A stretch of 7,374 bases of DNA. Source: an uncultured Oscillospiraceae bacterium (lineage in GTDB: Bacteria; Bacillota; Clostridia; Oscillospirales; Acutalibacteraceae). The DNA is taken from assembly GCA_900552605.1 (NCBI GenBank), contig USAR01000069.1, forward strand, positions 1 through 7,374. Reading direction: 5' to 3'. Made by a program: the position numbers and the translations under genes. A model generated the notes under the pieces. It ran no database searches and had not been told where the DNA came from. It saw only the letters and a list, made by a program, of their open reading frames with translations. Positions 5,725 through 7,374 of this stretch are shown piece by piece. The stretch's first letter is position 1, and the number at the start of each line of letters is the position of its first letter.

Positions 5725-5772
5725 TAATAAGCTTTTCGGTGAACAGCGGCAAAAAGGACGGAGAAAACAAAT

Positions 5773-7374
5773 ATGGCAAAAATCGAAAACCTGAGAAATA
5801 TTGCAATAATAGCTCACGTTGACCACGGGAAAACCACGCTTGTTGACGAAATGCTTAAGCAAAGCGGCACTTTTCGTGCAAACGAACAAGTTGCGGAGCG
5901 CGTTATGGACTCTAATGATCTCGAAAGAGAAAGAGGAATAACCATTCTTTCAAAAACCACAAGCGTTTGGTATCACGATATTAAAATAAACATCGTGGAT
6001 ACTCCCGGACACGCCGATTTCGGCGGCGAGGTTGAGCGCATACTGCAAATGGTTGACGGCGTTTTGCTGCTTGTTGACGCTTTTGAAGGCTGTATGCCGC
6101 AGACGAGATTTGTTCTTAAAAAGGCTTTGGCTCTTGGGAAAAGGCCTGTTGTAGTTATAAATAAAATCGACCGCCCTGCCGCACGTCCTGCCGAGGTTAT
6201 AGACGAGGTTTTGGATTTGTTTATAGAGCTTGGAGCAGACGACGACCAGATTGAATTTCCCGTGGTTTATGCCTCGGGAAGAGACGGCTATGCTTCGTTG
6301 AGCGCCGATAAAAAAGGAACGGACCTTAAACCGCTTTTCGATACTATTATTGAAAATATACCTGCACCCGAAGGTGACCTCGACGGTCCGCTTCAACTGC
6401 TTTTTTCAAATATCGATTACGACGACTATGTAGGAAGAATAGGTGTCGGCAGAGTTATAAGAGGCAAGGCGCACGAGGGCGAAACAGTTGCACTGTGCCA
6501 CAACGACGGCACACATTCGCGCGCAAAAATTGCGAAGCTTTACACATATTCAGGACTTAAAAGAGTCGAAACACAAACCGCAGGAGTCGGAGAGATCGTT
6601 TCGGTTTCCGGCATAACCGACCTCAATATAGGAGAAACTGTTTGCGATTCCGAGCATATTGAACCGCTGCCGTTCGTTAAGATCGATGAGCCTACACTTT
6701 CTATGAATTTTATGGTAAATAACTCTCCGTTTGCAGGTAAAGAGGGCAAGTTTGTAACTTCAAGAAACCTGCGAGAGCGACTTTTTAAAGAAGTTGAAAC
6801 AAATGTCAGCTTAAAGGTTGAGGAAACAGACTCAGCCGATACTTTCAAGGTTTCCGGCAGAGGAGAGCTGCATCTTTCAATACTTATTGAAACAATGCGC
6901 CGTCAGGGATATGAATTTCAGGTGTCGCCGCCTGCCGTTATTTACAAGCGCGATGAGAACGGCAAGCTGCTTGAGCCTATCGAATTGCTTATGATTGAAG
7001 TGCCCGAGGAATATGTCGGCACGGTTATGGAAAGACTCGGTCCGAGAAAAGCTGAGCTTACAAATATGGGCACGCGTGACGGCGGTTCATCTCACCTTGA
7101 ATTTTTAATCCCGGCTCGCGGACTTCTGGGATACCGTTCGCAGTTTTTAACCGATACAAACGGCAACGGAATTATGAACCACGTTTTCAACAGCTACGAG
7201 CCGTATAAAGGCGATATTGAGCACAGAAACACAGGCTCTATCGTTGCGCACGAAACAGGTGAAACAACAGGCTACGGTCTTTTCAATACCCAAAGCAGAG
7301 GCAGACTTTTTGTGGGTCCCGGTGTGCCGGTTTATGAAGGCATGATAGTGGGCGAAAATCCAAAAAATGAGGAT
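5773..7374 (+). CDS. translational GTPase TypA/BipA (3' end outside window)
   Basis: A ribosome-associated GTPase of the EF-G superfamily that helps 50S assembly, especially at low temperature and under stress. The first 534 residues are present and the frame is still open at the window edge; the family is usually a little over 600 residues, so about 70-80 are missing, all from the C-terminal domain. G-domain motifs are complete: G1 AHVDHGKTT at 14-22, the switch I ERERGITI at 51-58, G3 DTPGHADF at 76-83 and G4 NKID at 130-133. Domain II (about 200-290), the EF-G-like domain III ([11 protein letters not shown], near 360) and the TypA-specific C-terminal part ([23 protein letters not shown]) follow in order, which separates it from EF-G, LepA and Tet(M)-type proteins. 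ATG 5773 follows CGGAG at 5759-5763. Confidence 0.96.
   Translation, partial: MAKIENLRNIAIIAHVDHGKTTLVDEMLKQSGTFRANEQVAERVMDSNDLERERGITILSKTTSVWYHDIKINIVDTPGHADFGGEVERILQMVDGVLLLVDAFEGCMPQTRFVLKKALALGKRPVVVINKIDRPAARPAEVIDEVLDLFIELGADDDQIEFPVVYASGRDGYASLSADKKGTDLKPLFDTIIENIPAPEGDLDGPLQLLFSNIDYDDYVGRIGVGRVIRGKAHEGETVALCHNDGTHSRAKIAKLYTYSGLKRVETQTAGVGEIVSVSGITDLNIGETVCDSEHIEPLPFVKIDEPTLSMNFMVNNSPFAGKEGKFVTSRNLRERLFKEVETNVSLKVEETDSADTFKVSGRGELHLSILIETMRRQGYEFQVSPPAVIYKRDENGKLLEPIELLMIEVPEEYVGTVMERLGPRKAELTNMGTRDGGSSHLEFLIPARGLLGYRSQFLTDTNGNGIMNHVFNSYEPYKGDIEHRNTGSIVAHETGETTGYGLFNTQSRGRLFVGPGVPVYEGMIVGENPKNED

Noticed and set aside
5708..5736. Hairpin AAAAGCTT/AAGCTTTT around the nucleotidyltransferase stop as a terminator
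   Set aside because: The stem is AT-rich with a 13-nt loop, and its only T run is inside the stem, followed by CGG. Read-through into typA is more likely.
5773..7374. TypA frame as a tetracycline ribosomal protection protein or EF-G
   Set aside because: The TypA-specific C-terminal motifs ([23 protein letters not shown]) and domain order identify it as TypA/BipA.

Overview
The window looks like chromosomal DNA of a low-to-moderate GC Gram-positive bacterium of the class Clostridia, probably an Oscillospiraceae/Ruminococcaceae-type gut commensal. The basis is a DUF896 (YnzC-type) protein, a VanZ-family membrane protein, a secreted BspA-like surface protein with a lysine-rich C-terminal domain typical of gut Clostridia, consensus sigma-A promoters and AGGAGG-type ribosome binding sites. 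All recognised genes are on the + strand. The genus is inferred from style, not proven.

Layout: 1-127 is a GC-rich left edge with no recognised gene. 128-439 is a doubtful small reading frame. 414-442 is a promoter with a 17-bp palindrome on its -10, followed by a two-gene operon: a DUF896 protein (532-741) overlapped by ATGA with a VanZ-like protein (738-1208). A perfect TTGACA-17-TATAAT promoter (1243-1271) leads into a stretch with an early hairpin and a possible decayed gene start. A BspA-like secreted protein (1647-2771) ends at a strong terminator.

The 2772-3375 gap holds the most striking object in the window. It is a 196-nt inverted-repeat element (2944-3139) that folds as a tight four-way junction. 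Its nearly pairing positions are all G-U when read on the + strand. After it comes a 3'-terminal remnant of a lost gene (3293-3385) that overlaps the TTG start of a Gfo/Idh/MocA-family oxidoreductase (3376-4386), which ends in its own terminator.

The right part holds an independently transcribed tRNA-Arg(TCT) with its own promoter and terminator. It is followed by a sugar-phosphate-type nucleotidyltransferase (4804-5724) and, 48 bp later, the translational GTPase TypA/BipA (5773 to the window edge, incomplete). The genes do not form one pathway: this is a housekeeping chromosomal stretch made of several short transcription units. I see no defence system, CRISPR array, prophage or transposase. 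The candidates for something undescribed are the junction-forming element and the palindromic operator upstream of the DUF896-VanZ pair.
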